NCBI RefSeq assembly: GCF_002803085.1
Contig: NZ_NNBJ01000004.1
Span: forward strand, 333,861-397,860
DNA length: 64,000 bases
Direction of reading: 5' to 3'
From: Streptomyces sp. CB01201
Lineage (GTDB): Bacteria; Actinomycetota; Actinomycetes; Streptomycetales; Streptomycetaceae
Under the pieces are notes generated by a model. The model was not told the DNA's origin and searched no databases. It saw nothing but the letters and a program-made list of their open reading frames with translations. A program made the position numbers and the translations under genes. Shown here piece by piece: positions 41,935 through 51,464 of this stretch. Every line of letters starts with the position of its first letter. Position 1 is the stretch's first letter.

Positions 41935-42636
41935 CTAGAGGCCGAGCAGCCAGCGGCCGCCGCCGATCAGTGAGCACACCGAAACGGCGTGGAAGAGGAA
42001 GAGCCAGAGCGCCGGTGGCACGTGGGTGAGCCGGGCGAGCTGGTCGGCGTCCGAGTCCCCGTCGTTGTGCCGGCGGCGCTTGCGCTGGAGCTCGAAGGCC
42101 GGACGCACGCCGCCGAGCAGCAGGAACCACACCGCCGTGTAGGCGAACGCGGACTGGACGTCCGGTCCGGTCAGCCACGAGACGAGCAGGAACGCGGCAC
42201 CGGTGAGCACCACGGTCAGGACGCCGTACGCGTTGCGGATCATCACCAGCATGGCCAGGAGCAGCGCGGTGGCCAGCCACAGGAAGAGCGTGACGTGGTG
42301 CGCGGCGAGCAGCCAGGCGCCGCCGAGGCCGAGCAGCGGGGGAGCGGTGTACCCGGCGGCGGCCGTGAGGATCATGCCGAGGCCGTGCGGCTTGCCCCGG
42401 CTCACGGTCAGGCCGCTGGTGTCGGAGTGCAGCCGGATCCCGTCGAGGCGGCGCCCGGTGACCAGCGCCACCAGGCCGTGGCCGCCCTCGTGGGCGATGG
42501 TGATGGCGTTCCGCGAAAGCCGCCACAGGCCGTGCGGGACGACGAAGACGAGTGCGGCTGTGCCGGTCACGACCACCAGCCACTGGGCCGGGGCGCTCTG
42601 GGTGCCGAAGAGCTGGAAGTCTTGCAGGGCGGACAT
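41935..42636 (-). CDS. M50-family membrane metallopeptidase
   Basis: A 233-residue polytopic membrane protein with about six helices. The zinc motif is [20 protein letters not shown] (HExxH as HEGGH, about residue 48). The expected second M50 motif, an Asp in a late helix, is not clearly visible; the nearest candidate is [12 protein letters not shown]. It starts the leftward run M50-aroA-rsgA. The substrate is unknown. Confidence 0.82.
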   Translation of the reverse strand: MSALQDFQLFGTQSAPAQWLVVVTGTAALVFVVPHGLWRLSRNAITIAHEGGHGLVALVTGRRLDGIRLHSDTSGLTVSRGKPHGLGMILTAAAGYTAPPLLGLGGAWLLAAHHVTLFLWLATALLLAMLVMIRNAYGVLTVVLTGAAFLLVSWLTGPDVQSAFAYTAVWFLLLGGVRPAFELQRKRRRHNDGDSDADQLARLTHVPPALWLFLFHAVSVCSLIGGGRWLLGL

Positions 42637-42859
42637 GTCTGGGACGGCTCCTCATGGGGGACGGGCGCCGTGGCAGTCTGGCACCGGGCACTGCGCTGGC
42701 GTGTGGCGAGTAGGACGAACGGTGCGGGGCCAGGGGTTCCCGCCGTCGGCTCCCGGCCCCGGTCTGCCACCCTGGGACGTGTCCGGGCCGGCCCAGCGGC
42801 GCGGGCAGGCGACACGGCCGCACGACCGAACGGGACGCGGCCCGGAGGGGAGGCCCCAG

Positions 42860-43714
42860 ATGTGCGGCAGGTATGCGGCGAGCCGAAGTCCCGAGGACCT
42901 CTCGGAGGTCTTCGACATACAGATGGGGGTCCCCCCTGGTCGTGCGGAGTCGGGATCCGGGGGGACGGATCCGGCCGAGGCCCTGGAGCCCGACTTCAAC
43001 GTGGCCCCGACCAAGGAGGTCTACGTCGTCCTGGAGCGCCCCCTCAAGGACACCGGCGATCCCCGTCCGGTTCGTCAGCTGCGCAAGCTGAAGTGGGGAC
43101 TCGTCCCGTCGTGGGCGAAGTCACCCGAGGGCGCGGCCCGGATGATCAACGCGCGGGCCGAGACGGTCCACGAGAAGCCGTCCTTCAAGAAGGCCTTCGC
43201 CTCGCGCCGCTGCATCATCCCGGCGGACGGCTACTACGAATGGGTCACCGGCACCGGGGAGCGCGAGCTGGAGGTCGAGGGGAAGAAGAAGCGGCCCCGC
43301 AAGCAGCCGTACTTCGTGACCCCGGCGGACGGCTCGGTCTTCGCGATGGCCGGTCTGTACGAGTTCTGGCGCGACCGCACCCTGCCCGACGACCACCCCT
43401 CGGCCTGGTGGGTGACCTGCTCGGTGATCACCACCGAGGCCGAGACGGGCCCGCTGGCCGTGGCGCCCGCCGAGGGGCCGGGCTCCCTCGCCGAGATCCA
43501 CCCCCGGATGCCGCTGATGCTGACGCCGGACCGCTGGTCGTCGTGGCTCGACCCGGCCCGGGTCGACACCGAGGAGCTGCGCCGACTGCTCGCGCCGCCG
43601 CCCGGGGGCCTCATGCGGGCCTACCCCGTATCGACGGCGGTCAGCAACGTCCGCAACAACGGGCCTGAGCTCCTGACCGAGCTGGAGGCTCCCGAGGAGG
43701 GCACGCTGTTCTGA
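42860..43714 (+). CDS. SRAP-domain abasic-site protein (HMCES/YedK-like)
   Basis: A 284-residue SRAP protein. The invariant Met-Cys-Gly-Arg start (MCGRYAASR) supplies Cys2, which forms a thiazolidine DNA-protein crosslink with abasic sites in single-stranded DNA. Further motifs are NVAPTK (about 50), [19 protein letters not shown] (about 95), DGYYEWV (about 125) and [12 protein letters not shown] (about 213). There is a small Gly/Ser-rich insert at about 25-45. ATG 42860 is certain from the Cys2 requirement and has GGGGAGG six bases upstream. Confidence 0.95.
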   Translation: MCGRYAASRSPEDLSEVFDIQMGVPPGRAESGSGGTDPAEALEPDFNVAPTKEVYVVLERPLKDTGDPRPVRQLRKLKWGLVPSWAKSPEGAARMINARAETVHEKPSFKKAFASRRCIIPADGYYEWVTGTGERELEVEGKKKRPRKQPYFVTPADGSVFAMAGLYEFWRDRTLPDDHPSAWWVTCSVITTEAETGPLAVAPAEGPGSLAEIHPRMPLMLTPDRWSSWLDPARVDTEELRRLLAPPPGGLMRAYPVSTAVSNVRNNGPELLTELEAPEEGTLF

Positions 43715-43758
43715 CCGCCCTGCCCGGGGCCGGGCAGGGGGCGGGGCAGGATGGCCCC

Positions 43759-44394
43759 GTGACCGACAGCGAGATCATCGAGACCGGCGCGGGGGACGCG
43801 CGCATCACCTGGCACCCCGCGAAGAAGGCCCGCCTGGTGCTGGCCGTCAGCCATGGCGCGGGCGGCGGCATCGAGGCCCGCGACCTCCAGGCGCTGGCCG
43901 GCGCGCTGCCGCCGCTCGGGGTGAGCGTGGCCCTGGTGGAGCAGCCCTGGCGGGTGGCCGGCAAGAAGCTGGCCCCGGCCCCGAAGACGCTGGACACCGG
44001 GTGGCGGGAGCTGTGGCCGGCCGTCGCGGAGAAGGGCCTGCCCGTCGTCGCGGGCGGCCGCAGCGCCGGGGCGCGGGTCGCCTGCCGCACGGCGGCGGAG
44101 CTGGGCGCGGCCGGAGTCCTCGCCCTGAGCTTCCCGCTGCACCCGCCGGGCAGGCCGGAGAAGTCCCGGGCGCCCGAGCTGCTCGGCGCGGGCGCGCCCA
44201 CCCTGGTGGTCCAGGGCGGCAACGATCCCTTCGGGAAGCCCGCCGAGTTCCCCGAAGGGGCGTACCAGCTCGTGGAAGTGCCGTTCGCCGACCACGGGTT
44301 CGCCGTGCCCAAGCGTGCCTCCCTCACCCAGGAGGACGCGCTGGACGTGATCACCGGGTCGGTCGGCGCATGGCTGGGCGGTCTGTCCCCCTGA
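43759..44394 (+). CDS. Small alpha/beta-hydrolase family protein
   Basis: A 211-residue hydrolase of the KANL3/Tex30-like or dienelactone-hydrolase-like group. The oxyanion segment LAVSHGAGGG is near residue 30, the nucleophile elbow GGRSAGARVA near 97, the acid region QGGNDPFG near 155 and the histidine in FADHGFAVPK near 178. Its substrate is unknown. GTG 43759 follows the SRAP stop by 44 bases on the same strand. Confidence 0.83.
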   Translation: MTDSEIIETGAGDARITWHPAKKARLVLAVSHGAGGGIEARDLQALAGALPPLGVSVALVEQPWRVAGKKLAPAPKTLDTGWRELWPAVAEKGLPVVAGGRSAGARVACRTAAELGAAGVLALSFPLHPPGRPEKSRAPELLGAGAPTLVVQGGNDPFGKPAEFPEGAYQLVEVPFADHGFAVPKRASLTQEDALDVITGSVGAWLGGLSP

Positions 44395-44410
44395 CCCTCC
44401 GTCGGCTCCG

Positions 44411-44436
44411 GGAATGCGCGGTGCGGGGCCGCTGTT
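44411..44436 (+). promoter_or_regulatory. SigR autoregulatory promoter of sigR
   Basis: GGAAT (44411-44415), exactly 18 bases, GTT (44434-44436): a full match to the SigR consensus. It corresponds to the thiol-stress-induced second promoter of sigR known in S. coelicolor. Confidence 0.85.
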
Positions 44437-44487
44437 ATGGCGGACGTAAGGGATACGCAGACCAGCTGTGGAGAGGGAGTCCGTCGC

Positions 44488-45297
44488 ATGGGTTCGACCA
44501 TCTGCCCGAGCCGCAAGGCCGCCTCTGACCTGGAGTGGACGGTGCTTTCCGCGGCCAGGACCGCTCCTGTTCGAGCGGCGGGCGGAGCGGATCGTCGTCT
44601 ATCCTCCGATTCGAGTGGGTCCGCATTCGGACCCGTCACTGCGTTCGAGGAGGTGGGTCCGGTCACAGGGACCGACGACGGCCACGTGGAAGAGACCACC
44701 GCCGAGCGCAACGCGCGCTTCGAGCGGGACGCGCTCGGCTACCTCGACCAGATGTACTCCGCGGCCCTGCGCATGACGCGCAACCCGGCCGATGCGGAGG
44801 ACCTGGTCCAGGAGACGTACGCCAAGGCGTACGGGTCCTTCCACCAGTTCCGCGAGGGCACCAACCTGAAGGCTTGGCTCTACCGGATTCTCACCAACAC
44901 GTTCATCAACTCCTACCGGAAGAAGCAGCGCGAGCCCCAGCGCAGCGCCGCCGAGGAGATCGAGGACTGGCAGCTCGCCCGCGCCGAGTCGCACATGTCC
45001 ACAGGTCTGCGCTCAGCCGAGTCGCAGGCACTCGACCACCTGCCCGACTCGGACGTGAAGGCGGCCCTCCAGGCCATTCCGGAAGAGTTCCGCATCGCCG
45101 TGTATCTCGCGGACGTAGAGGGCTTTGCGTACAAGGAGATCGCCGACATCATGGGTACACCCATCGGTACGGTGATGTCCCGACTGCACCGGGGCCGCCG
45201 CCAGCTGCGCGGAATGTTGGAGGACTACGCCCGGGACCGCGGGCTCGTCCCGGCCGGCGCCGGCGAGTCGGACGAAGCGAAAGGCTCGGGCTCATGA
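44488..45297 (+). CDS. sigR: ECF sigma factor SigR (thiol-oxidative stress)
   Basis: An ECF RNA-polymerase sigma factor for disulphide stress. Region 2 contains [20 protein letters not shown] and region 4 ends [20 protein letters not shown], the -35-binding helix-turn-helix. Two starts are supported. ATG 44488 (binding site GAGAGGGAG, 269 residues) gives a long form; GTG 44653 (MGPVTGTD, 214 residues) gives the stable core form. The 55-residue difference equals the N-terminal extension of the unstable S. coelicolor SigR' isoform made from the induced promoter. It overlaps rsrA by ATGA. Confidence 0.95.
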   Translation: MGSTICPSRKAASDLEWTVLSAARTAPVRAAGGADRRLSSDSSGSAFGPVTAFEEVGPVTGTDDGHVEETTAERNARFERDALGYLDQMYSAALRMTRNPADAEDLVQETYAKAYGSFHQFREGTNLKAWLYRILTNTFINSYRKKQREPQRSAAEEIEDWQLARAESHMSTGLRSAESQALDHLPDSDVKAALQAIPEEFRIAVYLADVEGFAYKEIADIMGTPIGTVMSRLHRGRRQLRGMLEDYARDRGLVPAGAGESDEAKGSGS

Positions 45298-45608
45298 GCT
45301 GCGGAGAGCCGCACGAGACGGACTGCTCTGAGGTCCTGGACCATCTCTACGAGTTCCTCGACCACGAGATGCCCCCCACGGACTGCGACAAGTTCGAGGT
45401 GCACTTCGAGGAGTGCTCGCCGTGCCTGGAGAAGTACGGCCTGGAGCAGGCCGTGAAGAAGCTGGTGAAGCGCTGCTGCGGCTCGGACGACGTGCCGAGC
45501 GACCTGCGGTCCAAGGTCATGGGCCGGATCGACCTGATCCGCTCCGGCCAGGCCGTGCCGGAGCAGGACGTCGTCACCGGAGAGGTCCCGACGCTGCGCC
45601 CCGAGTGA
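45294..45608 (+). CDS. rsrA: Redox-sensing anti-sigma factor RsrA
   Basis: A 104-residue ZAS-family anti-sigma factor that binds SigR when reduced and releases it when its cysteines form a disulphide. The zinc site is H-x3-C-x2-C in [14 protein letters not shown] (about residue 37), with the partner cysteine in [10 protein letters not shown] (about 11). Extra cysteines lie in DCDKFE and RCCGSD. It is coupled to sigR by an ATGA overlap, which keeps sigma and anti-sigma amounts matched. Confidence 0.95.
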   Translation: MSCGEPHETDCSEVLDHLYEFLDHEMPPTDCDKFEVHFEECSPCLEKYGLEQAVKKLVKRCCGSDDVPSDLRSKVMGRIDLIRSGQAVPEQDVVTGEVPTLRPE

Positions 45609-45693
45609 CCCCGGGTCCCGCGCGACCCGGACCGTCCGCCGCTGTGACGCGGACGATCAAGAACGGTGAACTGCCGCTTCCGGCAGGACAGTT

Positions 45694-45729
45694 GAGAGCG
45701 GCCCCGGCCATCGGCCCGGGGCCGCTCTC
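45694..45729. terminator. Terminator after sigR-rsrA
   Basis: A perfect 13-bp stem, GAGAGCGGCCCCG (45694-45706) with its complement (45717-45729). The 272-bp gap to the next gene shows no other clear element. Confidence 0.8.
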
Positions 45730-45880
45730 CGCTTTCCCCGCGACGCGTCACCCGAAGGTGCTAATCCGGGTGGCTCGAAACGGCCTATTCCGACCATGCG
45801 CCTGAACGCCGCCGCCCACGGGCCTATCCTCGCGAAGCCGTACGCAATGGACTGCCCGGGCGGATGGGGAGGTGGGGGCC

Positions 45881-47332
45881 ATGGCGGAGTCGAGGGGACT
45901 GCGGGACGTTCCGGCGGGCGCGCGCCTCGCGGTCGTCGCCGCCGCCGCGGGGGCGGGCGCCTGCGCCCTGCCCGTGCTCCGCGGGGGCGTGCCCTGGGCG
46001 GCCGTCGCCCTGCTCGCGGGCCTGTACGCGCTGTGCGAGTGGCCGGCCCGCTGCCCGATCCTGGCCGGCCGGGTCAGTGTGCCGACCGCCTCCGGCTCCT
46101 TCTTCCCGGTGCTGCTCGCCGCCGTCTTCCTGCTCCCGCCCCCCGCCGCCGCCCTCGTCGCGGTGCCGGGCGCACTCATCGCGTACGTCGAGGACGAGCC
46201 GCGCCGGGTGCGCCGGGCCTGGCGGGCCGCCGAGCTCGCCATCGCCGCCGCCGCGGCGGCCTGCGCCCATCAACTCCTCGGCGGGCGAGAGGCGTTGGGC
46301 GGCGGCAGCTCGGCGGCGGCCCCCGACTTTCCGTACGCTCTGGTGCCCGCGGCCGTCGCCGCTCTCGTCTTCTGCCTGGTCCTGACCGCGCTCGACGGCC
46401 TCATCCTCGCCACCGCCGAGCGCCGCCCGGTGCGCACCGCCTGGCGCGGCCTCCTGCTGCGCTCGCTCGCCCCGCACTGTGTGCACGGGCTCGCGGGACT
46501 GATGATGGCGGTGCTGTGGCGCAGCCGGTTCGGGCCGCCCGCGGCGCTGTTCGTGCTGCTGCCGATGTACATCTCCTGCTGGGTCTTCGCCCAGTACCAG
46601 CGCGAGCGCGCCGCCCACCAGGCGACCATCCGCGCCCTCGTCCAGGCCGTCGACATCAAGGACCGCTACACCCGCGGCCACAGCGAACGCGTGGGCCGCG
46701 CCTCGGAGATGATCGCGCGCGAACTCGGCATGGAGGAAGGGCGGCTGGAGGTCATCCGGTTCGCCGGGATCCTGCACGACGTCGGCAAGCTCGGGGTGCC
46801 CACCCGGGTCCTCAGGAAGGACGGGCCGCTCACCCCCGAGGAACGGGCGGTGATCGAACTGCACCCCGAGTACGGCCACGAGATGGTGCGCGGCATCGGC
46901 TTCCTCGGCGAGGCCCGCGGTGCGATCCTGCACCACCACGAGCGGCTCGACGGCAGCGGCTACCCCTACGGCCTGGCCGGCGGCCAGATCCCCGAGGCGG
47001 CGCGCGTGGTGGCGGTGGCCGACGCGTTCGACGCCATGACGTCCACCCGCTCCTACCGGCGGGCCAGACCCGTCGCCGCCGCCGTCACCGAGCTGGAACG
47101 GTGTGCGGGCGCGCAGTTCGACCCCCGGATGGTGGCGGGCCTGGTGCGGGCGCTGTCCCGGTACGGCTGGCACGTGGAGGTCACCGCGGACCAGGCCGGA
47201 ACCCCGGCCGCGCGCGGAAACGTGCCTCCGCCCCGGCCGCCGCGCGCCCCCGGGGCGGACCCGGGTCCGGACCGTCCCGCCGAGCCCGCGCGGCGCCCCG
47301 AGCCCCGCCCCTCCGACGTCAAGGGGGCCTGA
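45881..47332 (+). CDS. Membrane-anchored HD-GYP domain protein
   Basis: A 483-residue protein: about six hydrophobic helices (MASE-like sensory region, to about residue 235), then an HD-GYP phosphodiesterase domain with GHSERVGRASEMIA (about 270), FAGILHDVGKLGVP (about 298), LHPEYGHEMVRGIGFL (about 328) and HHHERLDGSGYPYGLAGG (about 352). HD-GYP enzymes usually hydrolyse cyclic di-nucleotides. The tail is Pro/Arg-rich. ATG 45881 is preferred (GGGGAGG eight bases upstream) over an in-frame GTG at 45872. One base separates its stop from the next paralogous gene. Confidence 0.9.
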   Translation: MAESRGLRDVPAGARLAVVAAAAGAGACALPVLRGGVPWAAVALLAGLYALCEWPARCPILAGRVSVPTASGSFFPVLLAAVFLLPPPAAALVAVPGALIAYVEDEPRRVRRAWRAAELAIAAAAAACAHQLLGGREALGGGSSAAAPDFPYALVPAAVAALVFCLVLTALDGLILATAERRPVRTAWRGLLLRSLAPHCVHGLAGLMMAVLWRSRFGPPAALFVLLPMYISCWVFAQYQRERAAHQATIRALVQAVDIKDRYTRGHSERVGRASEMIARELGMEEGRLEVIRFAGILHDVGKLGVPTRVLRKDGPLTPEERAVIELHPEYGHEMVRGIGFLGEARGAILHHHERLDGSGYPYGLAGGQIPEAARVVAVADAFDAMTSTRSYRRARPVAAAVTELERCAGAQFDPRMVAGLVRALSRYGWHVEVTADQAGTPAARGNVPPPRPPRAPGADPGPDRPAEPARRPEPRPSDVKGA

Positions 47333-47333
47333 C

Positions 47334-48590
47334 ATGGCCCCCCGGCCGCCGGCCCTCGCGCTCGCCGTGCACGCCCTCGCCGGGGCGCTCAGCGTCTGGG
47401 CGATCGCGGCGACCCTGCGCGACGGGCTCGCCGACCCCGGCACCGCGGCCGCCTTCGGCACGCTCATCGCGGTGGGCGAGCTGGCCCGCTGGGGCGCGCG
47501 GGAGGGCGAGCGGGATCCGGCGCCGCTCGCCTCCGCGGGAGCGCTCGGCTACGCGCTGCTCGGCGAGAACGCCGGGCACGCCAGTGGGCACGGGGTGCTC
47601 CAGGTGATCGCCGTGGTGGTCGCCTCCGCGCTGCTGGGATCCGTACCGCATGTCGCCGTGGGACGCGGGCCCCGCCCGGACCAGGCGGCCCGGCGGGTGC
47701 TGACCGTCGCGTTCGCCGCGGTCTGCTTCCAGCCGCTGTACCACTCCGGACGGCTCGACGACTGGTTCGGGCGCGGACCGTACTTCGCGTTCGTCCTCCT
47801 GCTGCTCCTCCTGCTCACCGCGCTGTGCGACGCGGTGGTGGCCGCGCTGCTCCTGCGCGCCCGTACCCGCTACCCCTTCGGGCCGCTGCTCGGGGACGAG
47901 CTGCGCGGACTGCTCGGCATCGCCTCCGCCGTGTGCGCGACCGGCACCGTGATCGCCCTCGCGGTCGCGGTCGCCGGGCTGTGGGCGCTGCCGGTGTTCT
48001 GTGCGCCGCTGCTCCTCACCCAGCTGGCCTTCAGGCGGTACGCGGCCGTGCGGACCACCTACCGCCAGACCATCACCTCACTGGCCCGCGCCACCGAGAT
48101 CGCCGGGTACACCGAGCCGGGCCACGCCCGCCGGGTCGCCGAGCTCAGCCGGGCCGTAGGGCGCGAGCTGGGCCTGTCCGAGGGCGAGCTGACCGTCCTG
48201 GAGTACGCGGCCCTCATGCACGACATCGGGCAGCTCTCCCTGCTCGACCCGGTCCCCTCCGGGGCCACCGCCCGGCTGCCCGCGGCCGAACAGCGCAGGA
48301 TCGCGCTGCTCGGCGGCGCGGTGGTGCGCCAGACCGGGGTGCCGTCCGATGTGGCCCTCATCGTCGAGCGGCAGGCCGACCCGTACCGGGAGCAGCCGCT
48401 GCCCGCCCGGATCGTGCGGGCGGTGAACGCCTACGACGATCTGGCGGAGGGCGCCGAAGGGCCCGGCGGATCCCTGAACGCACTCGAACAGCTGCGCCTG
48501 GGCACCGGCCACGACTACCATCCCCAGGTTGTCGAATCCCTGGCACGTGTGCTGGCCCGAGGCTGTCTGACCCGGGTGCCTCCTGGGTAA
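47334..48590 (+). CDS. Membrane HD-domain protein, degenerate HD-GYP paralog
   Basis: A 418-residue protein with the same layout as its neighbour: about seven membrane helices, then an HD-type domain. PGHARRVAELSRAVGRELGL (about 263) and YAALMHDIGQLSLLD (about 292) retain the first His and HD residues. The HHERxDGxGYP signature is replaced by VALIVERQADPYREQPLP (about 340), so metal binding and phosphodiesterase activity are probably lost or altered. ATG 47334 has AAGGGGG eight bases upstream. The pair probably works together, with this one as a regulatory or receptor partner. Confidence 0.85.
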   Translation: MAPRPPALALAVHALAGALSVWAIAATLRDGLADPGTAAAFGTLIAVGELARWGAREGERDPAPLASAGALGYALLGENAGHASGHGVLQVIAVVVASALLGSVPHVAVGRGPRPDQAARRVLTVAFAAVCFQPLYHSGRLDDWFGRGPYFAFVLLLLLLLTALCDAVVAALLLRARTRYPFGPLLGDELRGLLGIASAVCATGTVIALAVAVAGLWALPVFCAPLLLTQLAFRRYAAVRTTYRQTITSLARATEIAGYTEPGHARRVAELSRAVGRELGLSEGELTVLEYAALMHDIGQLSLLDPVPSGATARLPAAEQRRIALLGGAVVRQTGVPSDVALIVERQADPYREQPLPARIVRAVNAYDDLAEGAEGPGGSLNALEQLRLGTGHDYHPQVVESLARVLARGCLTRVPPG

Positions 48591-48597
48591 CCCAGGA
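48581..48597. promoter_or_regulatory. 17-bp palindrome at the end of the HD operon
   Basis: TCCTGGGT (48581-48588) and ACCCAGGA (48590-48597) flank one base and include the stop codon of the second HD gene. A second small dyad, CCCAG/CTGGG, lies about 50 bases further on. It may be an operator for the TPR gene or a short terminator. Confidence 0.4.
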
Positions 48598-48707
48598 GTA
48601 ATGAGCGGCCTTCCGGCCGGGCATGGTTGGATGCGAAAAGAACCCAGAAAACTGGGAGACCGTAAGACCGACCCGGTAGTCGGGGCCGGTCTGGGCAGGC
48701 GGGAATC

Positions 48708-49688
48708 GTGAGGATCTTCGGCAAGGGACGGCACCGGCCCTCCGCCTCGTGGCGGCAGGCCACAGACCGTGCGTTCACGCTGATCGGCGACGGCCGGTAC
48801 GAGGACGCCGGGGCGCTGCTGACGCGCGCGGCGGACCTGGAGCCCTGGCTGTCCGAGTCCTGGTTCAACCTGGCGCTCCTGCACAAGTTCCGGCACGACT
48901 GGGAGCAGGCGCGGGCCGCCGGGCTGCGGGCCGTGGCGCTGCTCGACAAGGAGAGCGGCGCCCCCGACTGGTGGAACGTGGGCATCGCGGCCACCGCCCT
49001 CCAGGACTGGCCGCTGGCCCGCCGCGCCTGGCAGGCGTACGGCCTGAAGGTGCCGGGCGAGGCCACCGGTAGCGGCGAGCCCGTCGGCATGGAGCTGGGC
49101 AGCGCCGCCGTGCGCCTGTCGCCCGAGGGCGAGGCCGAGGTGGTGTGGGGCCGCAGGCTGGACCCGGCCCGCATGGAGGTCCTCTCCATCCCGCTGCCCT
49201 CATCCGGCCGCCGCTGGGGCGAGGTCGTGCTGCACGACGGCGTCCCGCACGGCGAGCGCGTCACCGCCGCGGGCCCGTCCTTCCCGGTGTTCGACGAGAT
49301 CGAGCTGTGGGCGCCCTCGCCGGTGCCCACCTGGGTGGTCCTCCTGGAGGCCGCCACCGAGACCGACCGGGACGCTCTGGAGCGGCTGGCGGCCGACGCC
49401 GGCTTCGCCGCCGAGGACTGGTCCTCCTCGGTACGCCTGCTGTGCCGGGCCTGCTCCGAGTCGGAGATGCCCAGCGACGAGGGCGACGGCGAGCACCTCG
49501 ACCCGCACGATCACAGCGAGCCCGGCCACCCCGGCCCGCTCGGCCACCGCACCAATGGCGACCTGTGGGTCCCCGAGCGCGAATGCGGCATCGCGGCCCC
49601 CGCGGGCCTGGTGCGCGGCCTGCTCGACGGCTGGGTGGCGGACAACCCGGACAGCCGGGAGTGGCGGGATCTGGAAGAAGTCTGCTGA
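48708..49688 (+). CDS. TPR-domain protein upstream of def
   Basis: A 326-residue cytosolic protein. The first 110 residues hold TPR-like helical pairs (ATDRAFTLIGDGRYEDAGAL and SWFNLALLHKFRHDWEQARA). A beta-rich domain follows, with FDEIELWAPSPVPTWVVLLE (about 198) and cysteines in LLCRACSESE (about 245), then an acidic His/Asp stretch. Streptomyces genes of this type neighbour peptide deformylase. Function unknown. GTG 48708 follows GGCAGGCGGG. Confidence 0.8.
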   Translation: MRIFGKGRHRPSASWRQATDRAFTLIGDGRYEDAGALLTRAADLEPWLSESWFNLALLHKFRHDWEQARAAGLRAVALLDKESGAPDWWNVGIAATALQDWPLARRAWQAYGLKVPGEATGSGEPVGMELGSAAVRLSPEGEAEVVWGRRLDPARMEVLSIPLPSSGRRWGEVVLHDGVPHGERVTAAGPSFPVFDEIELWAPSPVPTWVVLLEAATETDRDALERLAADAGFAAEDWSSSVRLLCRACSESEMPSDEGDGEHLDPHDHSEPGHPGPLGHRTNGDLWVPERECGIAAPAGLVRGLLDGWVADNPDSREWRDLEEVC

Positions 49689-49744
49689 ACCGGCCTTAGG
49701 CTTGTACGGATCGAATCGGGTTTTCAGGAAGGCGTACGGCGGAC

Positions 49745-50377
49745 ATGGCGCAGCAGCAGACGGACCAGCAGGTCGAGAACGACGGGTTCGTCGTGGACAC
49801 GGAGGACTGCGAGGCGCGTGAGCTGGCCTACCGCGAGCGCGGCACCGCCCGCCCGGTCACGGTCGTCGGCAACCCGGTGCTCCACAAGGAGTGCAAGGAC
49901 GTCACCGCCTTCGACGGGGAGCTGGCCCGGCTCATCGACGACATGTTCGCCAGCCAGAAGGCCGCCGAGGGCGTGGGCCTCGCGGCCAACCAGATCGGCG
50001 TGGACCTGAAGGTCTTCGTGTACGACTGCCCGGACGACGACGGGGTGCGCCACGTCGGCGTCGTCTGCAACCCGGTGCTCGAAGAGCTCCCGGCCGAGCA
50101 GCGCGTCCTGGACGAGTCCAACGAGGGCTGCCTGTCCGTGCCGACCGCGTACGCCGAGCTGGCCCGCCCCGACTACGCGGTGGTCAGCGGCCAGGACGCC
50201 GAGGGCAACCCCATCAAGGTGCGCGGCACCGGCTACTTCGCGCGCTGCCTCCAGCACGAGACGGACCACCTGTACGGCTACCTGTACATCGACCGCCTCT
50301 CCAAGCGGGACCGCAAGGACGCGCTGAAGCAGATGGCGGAGGGCACCCCGCGCTACGAGACCGTGCCCAACAACTGA
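49745..50377 (+). CDS. def: Peptide deformylase
   Basis: A 210-residue deformylase that removes the N-formyl group from nascent chains. All three active-site motifs are intact: [10 protein letters not shown] (about residue 78), EGCLSVP (about 129) and QHETDHLYG (HExxH, about 171). The N-terminal extension of about 40 residues is typical of actinobacterial forms. ATG 49745 is 56 bases after the TPR gene, with GGAAGGCG upstream. Confidence 0.95.
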   Translation: MAQQQTDQQVENDGFVVDTEDCEARELAYRERGTARPVTVVGNPVLHKECKDVTAFDGELARLIDDMFASQKAAEGVGLAANQIGVDLKVFVYDCPDDDGVRHVGVVCNPVLEELPAEQRVLDESNEGCLSVPTAYAELARPDYAVVSGQDAEGNPIKVRGTGYFARCLQHETDHLYGYLYIDRLSKRDRKDALKQMAEGTPRYETVPNN

Positions 50378-50391
50378 CGTACGCCACCAGC

Positions 50392-50434
50392 GCGTTGAGG
50401 CCCCACTCCCCCCGAGGGAGTGGGGCCTCAACGC
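50392..50434. terminator. Bidirectional terminator between def and nrdB
   Basis: A perfect 19-bp stem (50392-50410 with 50416-50434), loop CCCGA, between convergent genes. Confidence 0.85.
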
Positions 50435-50450
50435 TTGCTTCGACTGCGGC

Positions 50451-51464
50451 CTAGAACTCCTCGTCGAAGCCGACCGAGCCCTCGACCGCGACCTGGTAGG
50501 CCGACGGGCGGCGCTCGAAGAAGTTCGTCAGCTCCTGGACGCCCTGGAGCTCCATGAACGAGAACGGGTTCTGCGAGCCGTAGACCGCCGGGAAGCCGAG
50601 GCGGGTCAGCCGCTGGTCCGCGACGCACTCCAGGTACTCGCGCATCGACTCGGTGTTCATGCCCGGCAGACCCTCGCCGCACAGGTCACGGCCGAACTGC
50701 AGCTCGGCGGCGACGGCCTCCTTCAGCATGTCGGTGACCTGCTGCTCCAGCTCGTCGTCGAAGAGCTCGGGCTCCTCCTTGCGGACGGTGTCCACGACCT
50801 CGAAGGCGAAGTTCATGTGCATCGTCTCGTCGCGGAACACCCAGTTGGTGCCGGTGGCGAGGCCGTGCAGCAGACCCCGGCTGCGGAACCAGTAGACGTA
50901 GGCGAAGGCGCCGTAGAAGAACAGGCCCTCGATGCACGCCGCGAAGCAGATCAGGTTCAGCAGGAAGCGGCGGCGGTCGGCCTTGGTCTCCAACCGGTCG
51001 AGCTTCTCCACCTCGTTGATCCACTTGAAGCAGAACTGCGCCTTCTCACGGATGGAGGGGATCTCCTCGACCGCGTCGAACGCGGCCGCGCGGTCCTCCG
51101 GGTCGGGCAGATAGGTGTCGAGCAGCGTCAGATAGAACTGGACGTGCACGGCCTCCTCGAAGAGCTGACGGCTCAAGTAGAGCCGCGCTTCGGGGGAGTT
51201 GATGTGCTTGTAGAGCGTGAGCACCAGGTTGTTGGAGACGATCGAGTCGCCCGTCGCGAAGAACGCGACCAGACGGCCGATCATGTGCTGCTCGCCCGGC
51301 GTCAGCTTCGCGAGGTCGGCGACGTCGGAGTGGAGGTCGACCTCCTCGACGGTCCAGGTGTTCTTGATCGCGTCCCGGTAGCGCTCGTAGAAGTCCGGGT
51401 AGCGCATGGGACGCAGGGTCAGCTCGAAGCCCGGGTCGAGGAGATTCTTTTCGGTGGAGCTCAT
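50451..51464 (-). CDS. nrdB: Class I ribonucleotide reductase small subunit NrdB
   Basis: A 337-residue radical-generating subunit. Metal-ligand helices include LFEEAVHVQFYLTLLDTYLP (E-x2-H, about residue 105) and VFRDETMHMNFAFEVV (E-x2-H, about 232). The C-terminus FDEEF would dock to NrdA. ATG 51464 overlaps the nrdA stop by one base (TAATG), so the subunits are co-translated. It is the last gene before the terminator. Confidence 0.93.
   Translation of the reverse strand: MSSTEKNLLDPGFELTLRPMRYPDFYERYRDAIKNTWTVEEVDLHSDVADLAKLTPGEQHMIGRLVAFFATGDSIVSNNLVLTLYKHINSPEARLYLSRQLFEEAVHVQFYLTLLDTYLPDPEDRAAAFDAVEEIPSIREKAQFCFKWINEVEKLDRLETKADRRRFLLNLICFAACIEGLFFYGAFAYVYWFRSRGLLHGLATGTNWVFRDETMHMNFAFEVVDTVRKEEPELFDDELEQQVTDMLKEAVAAELQFGRDLCGEGLPGMNTESMREYLECVADQRLTRLGFPAVYGSQNPFSFMELQGVQELTNFFERRPSAYQVAVEGSVGFDEEF

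Noticed and set aside
39623..41938. Long plus-strand frame opposite rsgA and aroA
   Set aside because: It is a shadow of two well-supported enzymes and its protein is low-complexity Arg/Gly/Val.
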